NCBI GenBank assembly: GCA_022827625.1
Contig: JAJEIE010000012.1
Coordinates: forward strand, 62,001-126,000
DNA: 64,000 bases
Source of the DNA: Candidatus Poribacteria bacterium
GTDB lineage: Bacteria; Poribacteria; WGA-4E; WGA-3G
Reading direction: 5' to 3'
Positions 1 to 8,242 of this stretch are shown in pieces. The notes under the pieces are model-generated. The model was not told the origin of the DNA. It made no database searches and was given only the letters and a program-made list of their open reading frames with translations. The first letter of the stretch is position 1. The number at the start of each line of letters is the position of its first letter. Both the position numbers and the translations under genes were made by a program.

Positions 1-1
1 A

Positions 2-400
2 CCTTTCTTAACAGACTTGGAGGTTGTGCTCAACCCTACACAGCCTACGTTGGAAGTATTGGATGTTATTCGGACGCAGGAGTCTACTATCGTGAGAATT
101 GATGCTACTGCCTTTGAAAAGGGTGGGATACTCACCATTGATATACGTGTCGGGAGTGCCCAACTTGCTGGCTCTTTCTATTTGTATGAAAGTAACATCG
201 AATTCCCGACAGAACGTGGGCAACGTTACTATCACTCGTTTGCCAATGCGATGGACACTCTACCCGATGGAACGGCACAAATCACGTATCTTTTTTACCA
301 AGGTCAAGTTTTTAAACTCGTAATTACAGCCTCCGAACGGGTGGATAACAAAACGTCTGTCAATGCTTTCCAAGCAAGGATTTCCGTAGCGGAGCATTAA
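2..400 (+). CDS. C-terminal part of a protein with the SelN-associated tail domain (5' end outside window)
   Basis: The frame is open to the left edge, so this is probably the 3' end of a longer gene. A TTG at 17 could start it, but I see no good ribosome binding site. The product closely resembles the last ~125 residues of the next gene: both share EVLD-IRT, IDA-AFE-GG-LTIDI-VG, EFPTE and AQITY/GQITY, and both end NAF-A-ISV. The pattern suggests a small beta-rich domain; I do not recognise a named family. As the same tail follows the selenoprotein N core next door, the missing upstream part may be a second SelN or thioredoxin-like protein; that is inference. The stop codon lies 1 base before the next start, so the two are probably co-transcribed. 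Confidence 0.6.
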   Translation, partial: PFLTDLEVVLNPTQPTLEVLDVIRTQESTIVRIDATAFEKGGILTIDIRVGSAQLAGSFYLYESNIEFPTERGQRYYHSFANAMDTLPDGTAQITYLFYQGQVFKLVITASERVDNKTSVNAFQARISVAEH

Positions 401-401
401 A

Positions 402-1967
402 GTGAAAACATTGCAAAATAAAATCCCGCTCAGCCTTGATGGTAACGCAAAAGTGACCGTTAAAGGCTTCATCGCACCGATTGAATATACACAATATGAC
501 TTCCATGTAAAATGGGACGCTTTAGCAAATCTGCGTGTTGCTGAAGAAAAAAAACATTATCCGGCATCAATTTTCTCCGACTTTCTCCCTAAAGAAGCCA
601 TCTCTGTGGGTACGCTTTGGGAGATTGAACACGAAGGTGTGCTGAAATTGCTGAAGCAACTCCACGCCAAACCGAATCTGGATATGCATATCAATTCAGG
701 AGACTCGCGTGGATTATGGGCATGCTTGCGCGCTTACAATGATGAATTCGCTGACATCGTGTTCCGTATCCATGCGGAATTTGCTTTAACGGACGGTTGG
801 TTCACGCCTTCTCAATTTACTGGACATCTTCTGATTGACCGAATTAAAGAAAAGATCGTGTTTTTCCACATGTACGTTCCTCAAGGGGTCCTGAATTTTG
901 ATGTCAACTGGAAGAAGGACAAAGACCAACCCGATGTGATTACAGATATCGGCTTTTGTCCGCAAATGGAACTCCGCGCTGGAGTAGAAGGCGTTGTGCA
1001 AGATACCGATTTTTCGGAATCTATAACAAAAAAAGAAGCCTCCCAGAAATTAATACGCTGTTTCTACAAATCGCAACAAATTAACTGGGTATCCCTTGAA
1101 GAGGCGTTGAAGATGGCACCCGCACAACAGAAACCGATCCACGCTATTTCCATAAATGGACCGCTTTTCGATGAATCCTGCTGAGGGAGTGGCAAAGGCT
1201 TGAGGGCAGGTGTCCTCTCTAAAGATGAAATTATTGAATTCTCGAATGAACACTTCATTAATACATGGGTCCCCAATTCTGAGTTAGGACGTATCCGTAG
1301 TTTGCGGGAACCGATTGCCAAAAGACGCGAGCGTGAAGGCAAGACGTTTGACATAACACACCCTTTGGCACAAGCAATTATTAAGGGCTGGAAAACCGGA
1401 GCAAAGAAAGGTTCACCGGTAGATTGCTTCGTTATATCGCCAGATTTTGAATTGATGGGCAGACAACTTGTCAATGAACTTGGGAAAGACAGTAAGCGTA
1501 GAGGCCTTTCAGGGTACGGGTATTATCTCACATTTCTTAAGGAAGCCTTGGAAGACAAACAGCCCGGATTGGGCAATCTTATCCTCACCAGCGAACACCC
1601 TTCGCAAGAGGTCCTGGACATTTTCCGAACTCCAATAGGCGGTCATCAGAATTACACCATCGTCGTGATTGATGCAAGAGCCTTTGAAAACGGTGGCACG
1701 CTCACCATTGATATTGAAGTCGGCAGAGAAGATAGTGATGGGACGTTTTATCTTCTCAAGGGCGATACGGAATTCCCCACAGAAGGAGGGGTACTGTATG
1801 AAGACGTACTTGCTGCGGTATGGAATGAACCCGGCGAGACAGGACAAATTACGTATCGTTTCGACCGAGGTCAATTTTTTAAGTTGGGTGCTATTGGATA
1901 CTCGCACGAAGCGGAAGAATCCCTCAACGCGTTTCATGCGAAAATTTCTGTAGAAGTAGCAAATTGA
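402..1967 (+). CDS. selN: Selenoprotein N (SelN), read through an in-frame UGA (Sec261)
   Basis: Two same-frame ORFs (402-1184 and 1200-1967) are separated only by TGA at 1182-1184. Read as selenocysteine they give a 521-residue protein with the SelN active site D-E-S-C-U-G-S-G-K. Before it lie blocks I recognise from animal SELENON: VFRIHAEF, F(S/T)P-QFTGH, DIG(F/Y)-PQMEL and the W-SLEEA segment. After it come a F-NTW strand, a SPDFE segment and FLKE-L. SELENON is an ER thiol-redox protein linked to calcium handling; a bacterial homologue is presumably a thiol oxidoreductase, substrate unknown. No signal peptide or EF-hand is visible. Residues ~395-521 are an extra tail domain shared with the preceding gene. 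The GTG start follows GGAG. A SECIS-like hairpin lies just after the TGA. Standard gene callers would split this gene. Confidence 0.92.
1202..1217 (+). promoter_or_regulatory. Bacterial SECIS-like hairpin
   Basis: GAGGGC (1202-1207) pairs with GTCCTC (1212-1217), including one G-U pair, around an AGGT loop at 1208-1211. The loop carries the GGU expected of bacterial SECIS elements. Its first loop G is about 24 bases after the TGA at 1182-1184, inside the known spacing range. It would recruit SelB with Sec-tRNA. The lower stem is not clear by eye. Confidence 0.7.
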
Positions 1968-1987
1968 CGAAAAATTATCAGTTCTAA

Positions 1988-2692
1988 TTACCAATTACCT
2001 ACATCTGACAACCGAACAAACCGATACCCTTCCTGCTTAAGTCCGGTGATAATCTGATCTGTCGCTTTAACGGTTCCCGAACGATTTGCATTCTTATTTT
2101 CCGCTTTTCCATCGTGTAAGACAATAATCGAACCCGCCCCTGTAGATGAAAGTGTTTTCTTCAATACGGTCTCAGTAATCTTGTCAGGGTTCTGGGTTGT
2201 CCAATCCCAACTCCAGACATTGCAGCTGATGTGTGTCCGATCCCCCTTTGCAAGCACCCACGCGACTGGCAGAAATCTCGTTAATATCGGTGCTCGGATC
2301 ACAAGCTCACCTGTAACACCGGCTTGACGCAGTAGGTCGTCCGTCCGTTCGATTTCTCGTTGGATATAGGAAGGTGGGCAGAAACCAAGTACAGGGTGAC
2401 TGTAGGAGTGATTTCCGATTTGGTGCCCTTCAGCAATAGCACGCTGAAGCGTTTCAGGATGTCTTTCAATCCGATTCCCGATCATGAAAAACGTCGCTTT
2501 GACATTGTGCTTAGCAAGGATATCAAGCAATTGGTCAGTATAAGGCGGACTCGGTCCATCATCGAAAGTCAGTGCAACCAAGCGTTCGTCTGTATTCAGA
2601 CGCACAATATTCTTTCCAAAGGGAGGTCTAAAGAAAACCCATAGCAGTGCCGTTGCTGCGAATCCTGTCAGAGCGGTAATTATTGATTTCAT
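1988..2692 (-). CDS. Membrane-anchored polysaccharide deacetylase (NodB/CE4 family)
   Basis: Predicted metal-dependent N- or O-deacetylase of cell-surface or extracellular polysaccharide. CE4 motifs appear in order: TFDDGP, the metal-binding HSYSH, RAP, WSWDW and a late VLHDG. The RAP motif lacks the usual following glycine (RAPILTRF instead of R-P-P-Y/F-G), so activity may be altered. I chose the ATG at 2692, giving MKSIITALTGFAATALLWVFF as a signal anchor; a TTG 45 bases upstream keeps the frame open but adds a charged leader. It converges on selN with 20 bases between stops and stands alone. The substrate cannot be told from sequence. Confidence 0.85.
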   Translation of the reverse strand: MKSIITALTGFAATALLWVFFRPPFGKNIVRLNTDERLVALTFDDGPSPPYTDQLLDILAKHNVKATFFMIGNRIERHPETLQRAIAEGHQIGNHSYSHPVLGFCPPSYIQREIERTDDLLRQAGVTGELVIRAPILTRFLPVAWVLAKGDRTHISCNVWSWDWTTQNPDKITETVLKKTLSSTGAGSIIVLHDGKAENKNANRSGTVKATDQIITGLKQEGYRFVRLSDVGNW

Positions 2693-2808
2693 GATATTAT
2701 TTCTATTAAATTGATTTTCCTTGATGGTTTTCGTCAAACATGTTACTATCTTTATAATGTTTTTTTCGTGCTTAGCATATAGTTAAAAACTCGAATTTTG
2801 GAGTTTTC

Positions 2809-3912
2809 GTGAAAATTCGTTCTATTAACGCTTATCAAGTCGATCTCCCACTCCATGAAGGGAGTTACAACTGGTCCGGCGGGAAATCTGTATCCGTCTT
2901 TGACAGCACCATCGTCTCAATTGAAACGGACGAAGGCGTTACGGGTTACGGTGAGGTGTGTCCGCTGGGACCGTTCTATCTCCCCGCCTACGCAACAGGT
3001 ACCCGCACGGGTATCGCTGAGCTCGCACCGCATCTCATCGGGGAAGATCCCACGCAACTGCTTCCGCTCAATCAACGCATGGATATTGCGCTTAAGGGAC
3101 ATCCGTACGTAAAATCCGCAATCGACATCGCCTGTTGGGATATCCTCGGTAAAGTTGGAAACCAATCCGTTTGTACGCTCCTTGGTGGGAGATACGGAGA
3201 AGATTTCATGCTTTATCGTGCGATCTCACAACAATCTCCCGATGAGATGGCAGCGAAGGTTGCAACCTATCGCGCGGAAGGCTACCGCAAATTCCAGTTG
3301 AAAGTCGGCGGCGACCCAAACACCGATATTGAACGGATCCGCGCAGTCGCTGAACTGATGCAGCCCGGAGATGTGCTTATTGCGGATGCGAATACCGGAT
3401 GGCTGGTGCACCAAGCCGCTCGCGTCGTCCGAGGCGTGCGTGATGTGGATGTCTACATCGAACAGCCCTGTCTCTCATATCAAGAATGTCTTGCGATCCG
3501 TCAGCGCACAGATCACCCCTTTGTCCTTGATGAGACGATTGACAGCATTGAAACACTGTTACGCGGGAGTGCTGACCGTGCGATGGATGTCGTCAATATT
3601 AAGATAAGTAAATTCGGTGGACTGACCAAAGCGAAACTCGCCAGAGACCTCTGCGTTGAACTCGGAATTGCAATGACGATTGAAGATAGCTGGGGTGGTG
3701 ATATTACAACCGCAGCGATTGCGCATCTCGCCCATAGCACGCCGCCAGAGTTCCTATTCACAGCAACGGATTTCAACAGCTACGTCACCGTCAGCACAGC
3801 AGCAGGCGCGCCGCAACGTGTCAACGGCAGAATGGCAGCCGCAACACAACCCGGTTTGGGAATTACCCCAGATATGGATGTGTTAGGCGAAGCCGTCGTT
3901 CGTGTGGAATAA
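2809..3912 (+). CDS. Enolase-superfamily dehydratase/epimerase, likely cis-3-hydroxy-L-proline dehydratase
   Basis: A 367-residue protein of the mandelate racemase/muconate lactonizing subgroup. It has an N-terminal capping domain and then a TIM barrel with KFQLKVG (Lys165), metal ligands Asp193 (DANTGW), Glu218 (IEQP) and Asp241 (LDET), and Lys265/Lys268 in NIKISKFGG. The capping loop [16 protein letters not shown] resembles enzymes annotated as cis-3-hydroxy-L-proline dehydratase. The next gene encodes an ornithine-cyclodeaminase-family protein, the family that contains delta1-pyrroline-2-carboxylate reductase, which would turn the dehydration product into L-proline. Family membership is firm. 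The substrate is inferred from context; an amino-acid or hydroxyproline-betaine epimerase is the alternative. GTG start after GGAG. Confidence 0.7.
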   Translation: MKIRSINAYQVDLPLHEGSYNWSGGKSVSVFDSTIVSIETDEGVTGYGEVCPLGPFYLPAYATGTRTGIAELAPHLIGEDPTQLLPLNQRMDIALKGHPYVKSAIDIACWDILGKVGNQSVCTLLGGRYGEDFMLYRAISQQSPDEMAAKVATYRAEGYRKFQLKVGGDPNTDIERIRAVAELMQPGDVLIADANTGWLVHQAARVVRGVRDVDVYIEQPCLSYQECLAIRQRTDHPFVLDETIDSIETLLRGSADRAMDVVNIKISKFGGLTKAKLARDLCVELGIAMTIEDSWGGDITTAAIAHLAHSTPPEFLFTATDFNSYVTVSTAAGAPQRVNGRMAAATQPGLGITPDMDVLGEAVVRVE

Positions 3913-4023
3913 TTTTTTAACGATTGCCTTGCAGATTTCCGATCGTTAAGAAACCATTCATAATCTAAAATAGGTTCTTTAACAGCTCTATATCGGTGTT
4001 GACAACGGAAACACCGCCCAGAT

Positions 4024-4998
4024 ATGATCGATAAAAAAATTAGAATTCTTTCGGCTGCCGATGTCCGAGCAGCCTTACCGATGCCCAAAGCAATTGACGC
4101 GATGCGGCACGCCTACGGTCAACTTTCGGCAGGCAAGGCAATTGCACCGCCACGGCAACACGTCTCCACCGACAAAGGCGTTACCCTCATCATGCCAGCC
4201 TATCTCCCCGAACGTAGCGAATTTGGCATCAAGGTCGTCTCGGTCTATGACGATAATCCGAGCCTCAACTTATCTCGGATCACCGCAACAGTCTTAGTCC
4301 TCGATCCAGCCACAGGAACCCCAAAAGCCTTCATGGACGGTGCCAGTCTCACTGCCATCCGAACAGGTGCAGGCGGTGGCGTGGCGGCAGATTTGCTTGC
4401 CCGCAAAGACTCAAAAACAGTTGGACTCTTTGGAGCCGGTGTACAGGCAAGAGCGCAGCTGCAAGCCGTGATGGCAATCAGAGATATTACCTCTGTCAAT
4501 CTTATCAGTCGCACACAAACCTCCGCGCAACAACTCGCCACCCAGATTTCGGAATGGACAGATGCCCCCGAAGTTAATCTGGTATCTACACCACAACAAG
4601 TTGTAGCAGATGCAGATATTGTTTTATGCGCCACGACATCGGCGACTCCACTTTTTGACGGACATGCCCTACAATCGGGGACACATATCACAGCCGTTGG
4701 CACATTCGTCCCAGAGAAACGGGAAGTCGATACCACGACAATAAGGCGAGCACATCGTATCGTCGTCGATTCGCGGGAAGCCTGCTTAGAGGAAGCGGGC
4801 GATCTGATTATCCCAAATGCTGAAATTGATGCTGAAATTGGTGAAATTGTTAACGGCGACAAACCCGGTCGGCAGTCAGACGATGAAATTACGTTCTTCA
4901 AATCCGTAGGCGTGGCGGTGCAGGACGCAGTCGCAGGCGCAGCGATTCTTGCAGCAGCGGAAGCAAAAGGGTTAGGTGTCCTTGCGGACCTCTGGTAG
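4024..4998 (+). CDS. Ornithine cyclodeaminase/mu-crystallin family reductase (delta1-pyrroline-2-carboxylate reductase candidate)
   Basis: A 324-residue OCD/mu-crystallin family protein. The substrate-binding half carries MPAYL, FGIKVVSVYDDNP and MDGASLTAIRTGAGGG. The Rossmann half carries GLFGAGVQARAQL, then LCATTSATPLFDG and GTFVPEKREVDT. Members reduce cyclic imines with NAD(P)H or deaminate ornithine. Placement 111 bases after the enolase-superfamily gene supports reduction of delta1-pyrroline-2-carboxylate to proline. Its last 27 bases overlap the convergent crtW gene. The ribosome binding site is weak. Confidence 0.75.
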   Translation: MIDKKIRILSAADVRAALPMPKAIDAMRHAYGQLSAGKAIAPPRQHVSTDKGVTLIMPAYLPERSEFGIKVVSVYDDNPSLNLSRITATVLVLDPATGTPKAFMDGASLTAIRTGAGGGVAADLLARKDSKTVGLFGAGVQARAQLQAVMAIRDITSVNLISRTQTSAQQLATQISEWTDAPEVNLVSTPQQVVADADIVLCATTSATPLFDGHALQSGTHITAVGTFVPEKREVDTTTIRRAHRIVVDSREACLEEAGDLIIPNAEIDAEIGEIVNGDKPGRQSDDEITFFKSVGVAVQDAVAGAAILAAAEAKGLGVLADLW

Positions 4999-5676
4999 AT
5001 GCCACCACGGAACGTACGGATATTCATGGTGTTCCCAGTGGTAGCCGAAATGATAACAGGTGATAAACGACCAGAATGTCGAATACGCATTGCTCCGCGC
5101 TCGGTGCGGGTTGTCATAGCCACCTTTTGGAGTGCGATGTGGTAGATATGTGCCGAAATAAAATAGCTGCAGCGTACTAAGAAGTGCTGGAGAGACCCAG
5201 AACAGGACCAGATTGAGCGTCGAAATCCGCAAAACATATTCCATAATCTGAAAGACGATCGCCATGCCTACTATCTGTCTCCAACTGAGGTATTCCTTCA
5301 TAAAACGCAGATACCACATTAAGAAACCGCTATGCTCCCCATCGTGAAAATCTGGATCCTTTCCACTGGCAGGCGTTCGATGGTGTGCCCAATGCTTCTT
5401 TAATAATTTGCGATACGAAAATAGGGCATACAACCTGACGGCGATTGTCCCAATCGCATTATTGAGCCCCGGGCGCGCTTGGCAAACCGAACCGTGCATC
5501 GCATCGTGTGCTGTGATGAACAGACCGGTATAGAGGAACGCCTGGCAAAAGACACCCATAGGGACCAACGCGAGGTTCACCCGAGCAATGTCGAGTGTGA
5601 GTAAAATCGCGAGACTCGATCCCCATAGCCCGATAATCATTAGCGCAATGAATAAACCCTTGTTTTTTAATTTCAT
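4972..5676 (-). CDS. crtW: Beta-carotene ketolase CrtW (4-ketolase)
   Basis: A membrane di-iron oxygenase of the fatty-acid-desaturase fold that adds a 4-keto group to a beta-ionone ring. Histidine clusters: HDAMHGS, HWAHH with HRTP, and HWEHHEYP preceded by FGTYLPH; all are typical of CrtW. There are several hydrophobic helices. I start at ATG 5676 (MKLKNKG), which overlaps the cruF stop by 4 bases, so they are translationally coupled; the frame is open further upstream inside cruF. It is the last gene of the carotenoid operon. The 234-residue length fits the family. Confidence 0.9.
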   Translation of the reverse strand: MKLKNKGLFIALMIIGLWGSSLAILLTLDIARVNLALVPMGVFCQAFLYTGLFITAHDAMHGSVCQARPGLNNAIGTIAVRLYALFSYRKLLKKHWAHHRTPASGKDPDFHDGEHSGFLMWYLRFMKEYLSWRQIVGMAIVFQIMEYVLRISTLNLVLFWVSPALLSTLQLFYFGTYLPHRTPKGGYDNPHRARSNAYSTFWSFITCYHFGYHWEHHEYPYVPWWHLPEVRKDT

Positions 5677-6335
5677 AGGCTCTTCAAATCCACCAGTCCG
5701 AAATAGATGAGTTGTGCGAGATAGAGGTGAAACGCGATTTGTGGCAACGGTGGCTGAGAAAATAAACCGATTCTTATGCCAACCGTCGCAAAGACGAAAC
5801 TCAATCCGAACCACGCCAGATAGTTTTGCAGCGGAATACGGTTGTCTACCCACACCCAATAGTCTAATATTACCGCTGCAGGTTCCATAAACAGATCAAA
5901 ACAGACCATTAACACTGCCACACACACTGCCAACGGGATCGTGCTTTTAACTAAGAATTTCGGTGCAATTTTTTGGATGACAGCAACCGAGGCAACCAGC
6001 ATTACAAACCACGCACACCCGATAGAAATTGGCACCCCATCAATCGAAGGACGTAGTGTCTGCCCGTACGTATACGCCCCGAAAATCTTCCCCGTCCGAA
6101 CACCGAGCCATTCAATTCCGACACTACCTACAATAACGAGGACGCTCCAGAGCACAAGTCGCCGTCTTTTCAGTTGTGGGGACACCCGCCAGCACTCCCA
6201 AAAGAGCCAGATCCCTAAACCAAACATCATCGGCGAAGCGAGGACTTGCATGGCTCCTTGGAAAACACCGAGCAGATGCCACAAACCACCCGCCCCTAAA
6301 AGCAGATAAAGTACACCTATTTTTAGTTTATTCAC
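5673..6335 (-). CDS. cruF: Carotenoid 1',2'-hydratase CruF-like membrane protein
   Basis: A 220-residue integral membrane protein of the carotenoid biosynthesis/CruF (bisanhydrobacterioruberin hydratase) family. Recognisable pieces are IEWLGVRTGKIFGAYTYG, followed by D-x-F-MEPAA and Y-W-W helices. CruF hydrates the acyclic psi end of carotenoids to give a 1'-hydroxyl. With CrtD and a single small cyclase upstream this fits a monocyclic carotenoid with a hydroxylated, desaturated psi end. GTG start at 6335. A dispersed repeat lies directly upstream and separates it from the glycosyltransferase gene; transcription may still continue. Confidence 0.8.
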   Translation of the reverse strand: MNKLKIGVLYLLLGAGGLWHLLGVFQGAMQVLASPMMFGLGIWLFWECWRVSPQLKRRRLVLWSVLVIVGSVGIEWLGVRTGKIFGAYTYGQTLRPSIDGVPISIGCAWFVMLVASVAVIQKIAPKFLVKSTIPLAVCVAVLMVCFDLFMEPAAVILDYWVWVDNRIPLQNYLAWFGLSFVFATVGIRIGLFSQPPLPQIAFHLYLAQLIYFGLVDLKSL

Positions 6336-6341
6336 TTTGAA

Positions 6342-6463
6342 TAGTTAATAGTTATCGGTTATCAGTTGTCGGTTAAGACCTACCTATGTAACCAATTTAC
6401 CACGCCTTAGAGGACTCCAAGTTTAGGAGAGATTGTTACAAAGTCCCGCTTAACTGACGACCA
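6342..6463 (-). repeat. Folded dispersed repeat next to the cruF start (family B copy 1)
   Basis: Tandem GTTATCGGTT/ATCAGTTGTCGGTTAAG arms lie next to the cruF start. An inner GTAACCAATTTACC and a distal GATTGTTACAAAG with GCTTAACTGACGACC can fold back on them. Related copies lie at 17555-17703 and 38436-38567, with a partial one at 43251-43300. In the cruF direction it reads TTAACCGACAACTGATAACC and ends about 14 bases before the start codon. Confidence 0.65.
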
Positions 6464-7567
6464 TTAAATCTGTCGTCCCTTCCATTGCAAGCGACCGCGT
6501 TTGACTTGGTAGAATGAATTAATCCCTATCAGTAACGTGAATAAAACACCGAGCGGATGCAAAACCACGCTTGCAAAGAACGGGTGTTTGTATTTTAACG
6601 CCAGTACAGTACGCATCGTAACGTTCATAAAGATAGCAACGAACGACAGTTTCGTAACCGCCCCAAACCAGACGGTGATATAGGGCAAAACGCACATTGT
6701 AAATAGAGCAAGCGTTAGCACAAAAAATGCGACTGTCCTGTAGCGCACCAACCCAAAAAGGTTTTTGGAAAACCCATTCCACACTTCGCCGAACGAATGA
6801 TACATCCGACAAGACACCACACGAGTGCCAGCCGCAGTCAAGATTTTGATACCCTTCTTTTTCGCCAAGCGACTTAACTCAACGTCTTCAACAATCTGAT
6901 TCGATACCGCTTGATGCCCACCAATCTGTTGATAGGCATCGCGGGTAAAGGCAATCCAGAGACCGCTCGCAGCTGCCAGCGATGGAAAACGACTGAAATA
7001 CGTAAGCCATAACGGAAGACCGGCATAAACAAACATATCAACCACCGGGACCACGAGTTTTTCCGCTAAACTTCCCGTTATCTTCTCTGGAAACGCTGAT
7101 AATAACCCAAGCTCAAACTTCTGCATGTAGGCAACAGTATTTGCAATCGCGTTCGGCGCAGGACGGTTATCCGCATCAGTGAAGATGAGTATCTCTCCAT
7201 CCGCATGCTGACTTAATTGATGGCACGCCCAATTTTTTCCCATCCAGCCCGATGGCAGAGACGCACCCCGAATCGCTCGGACCTCAGGATGCCGCGCCGC
7301 GAACGCTTCAATGATTGCACCGGTGTGGTCAGTCGACTGGTCATCAAGAACGTGAATCTCAAAATTGTCGTACTTCTGTGCCAAAAACCCGTCAATACAA
7401 GCACCGATATTGGTTTCCTCGTTCCGAGCGGGGATTAGCACTGAGACACGCGGACAGTTCTGGAGACCGATGGATTTTTTTAGCATCGGTGCAGTCACAG
7501 TATTAAACAAAGTGACTGCCAAAATAACCGCCAGCAAAACTATCGAAATGATTATCAGAGTAAACAA
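6464..7567 (-). CDS. Family 2 glycosyltransferase, carotenoid type (CrtQ/CruC-like)
   Basis: A 367-residue membrane-bound GT-A enzyme. An N-terminal helix precedes SVLIPARNEE, LDDQSTDHTG, the DxD-like FTDADNRPAP and VEDVELS; three or four C-terminal helices follow. This layout matches glycosyltransferases that glycosylate hydroxylated or carboxylated carotenoids (staphyloxanthin CrtQ type). In this operon the acceptor is probably the 1'-hydroxyl made by CruF. The start is TTG at 7567, 11 bases after AAAGG; no nearer ATG would keep the first helix. The acyltransferase upstream could acylate the sugar. Confidence 0.75.
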   Translation of the reverse strand: MFTLIIISIVLLAVILAVTLFNTVTAPMLKKSIGLQNCPRVSVLIPARNEETNIGACIDGFLAQKYDNFEIHVLDDQSTDHTGAIIEAFAARHPEVRAIRGASLPSGWMGKNWACHQLSQHADGEILIFTDADNRPAPNAIANTVAYMQKFELGLLSAFPEKITGSLAEKLVVPVVDMFVYAGLPLWLTYFSRFPSLAAASGLWIAFTRDAYQQIGGHQAVSNQIVEDVELSRLAKKKGIKILTAAGTRVVSCRMYHSFGEVWNGFSKNLFGLVRYRTVAFFVLTLALFTMCVLPYITVWFGAVTKLSFVAIFMNVTMRTVLALKYKHPFFASVVLHPLGVLFTLLIGINSFYQVKRGRLQWKGRQI

Positions 7568-7582
7568 AGCAACGCCGACCTT

Positions 7583-8242
7583 TCAATGTAGCAGATTCAG
7601 TCCCTTTTCTTGACGAAGAATCCGCAGCGCGAGATCCGCTAACAAGGCAGTTTCCGTCTCTTCAAGCCACTCCATTCCGCGAAATGTGTCCGAGTCACAG
7701 ACCTTGATATCCCCGAAGAAAAAAAACACTTCAGGGCGCTTCTCACCGAGAAACTCAGTGCGAATAGCCACCGGTAGAATAGCCACCGGTTTTCCATATT
7801 CTCTCAAAACCCATTCAACACCGCGTTTATAGTCGAGTGGACGCGTGTGCCATGGTAATAATTCGCCCTGCGGAAAAATAGAGATAAGCGGGGTCCCTCG
7901 CTTCAATAATTCAACGGTATATTCCAGCGATTCAACGATACCTTGCCGATGCTTCGGCTCGATTGAATAAGCCCCAATCTTTGCGAAGAACTTGTATTTA
8001 GATAACTGCGCCTCAAGCATCATCAGATAGGCAGTACGTCGAAAAATGCGTTTGTTGAGCAGATAAATAAAGAACCCATCCCACCATGTACTGTGATTCG
8101 GCAGCAATAGCAACGGCAAATGATTCGGAACTTCCGGTAGATCACCCAAGAGCTGGATTGTGTGAAAATGCCGTTTGAATAACCGTGTGAGATATGGTTG
8201 AAAAATAAAATCCGCCCAAAAGCGGTGTTGTGCCTGAATCAT
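7583..8242 (-). CDS. Lysophospholipid-type acyltransferase (PlsC family), probable carotenoid-glycoside acyltransferase
   Basis: A 219-residue acyltransferase with the H-x4-D motif in NHSTWWDG and the substrate-binding motif FPQGEL (FPEG variant). PlsC-family enzymes move acyl groups to hydroxyls. Its place between crtB and the carotenoid glycosyltransferase, overlapping the crtB stop by 4 bases, suggests it esterifies the sugar of a carotenoid glycoside. Membrane phospholipid synthesis is the alternative. The substrate assignment is inference from the operon. Confidence 0.75.
   Translation of the reverse strand: MIQAQHRFWADFIFQPYLTRLFKRHFHTIQLLGDLPEVPNHLPLLLLPNHSTWWDGFFIYLLNKRIFRRTAYLMMLEAQLSKYKFFAKIGAYSIEPKHRQGIVESLEYTVELLKRGTPLISIFPQGELLPWHTRPLDYKRGVEWVLREYGKPVAILPVAIRTEFLGEKRPEVFFFFGDIKVCDSDTFRGMEWLEETETALLADLALRILRQEKGLNLLH

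Noticed and set aside
1200-1967. A separate gene starting at TTG 1200
   Set aside because: It is in frame with 402-1184 across a single TGA, and the joined product matches SelN on both sides of Sec; the TTG has no convincing binding site.
4245-5237. 330-residue minus-strand ORF over the ornithine-cyclodeaminase-family gene
   Set aside because: It is rich in Ser, Ala and Arg with no motif, and lies over a well-supported gene; a codon-bias shadow.
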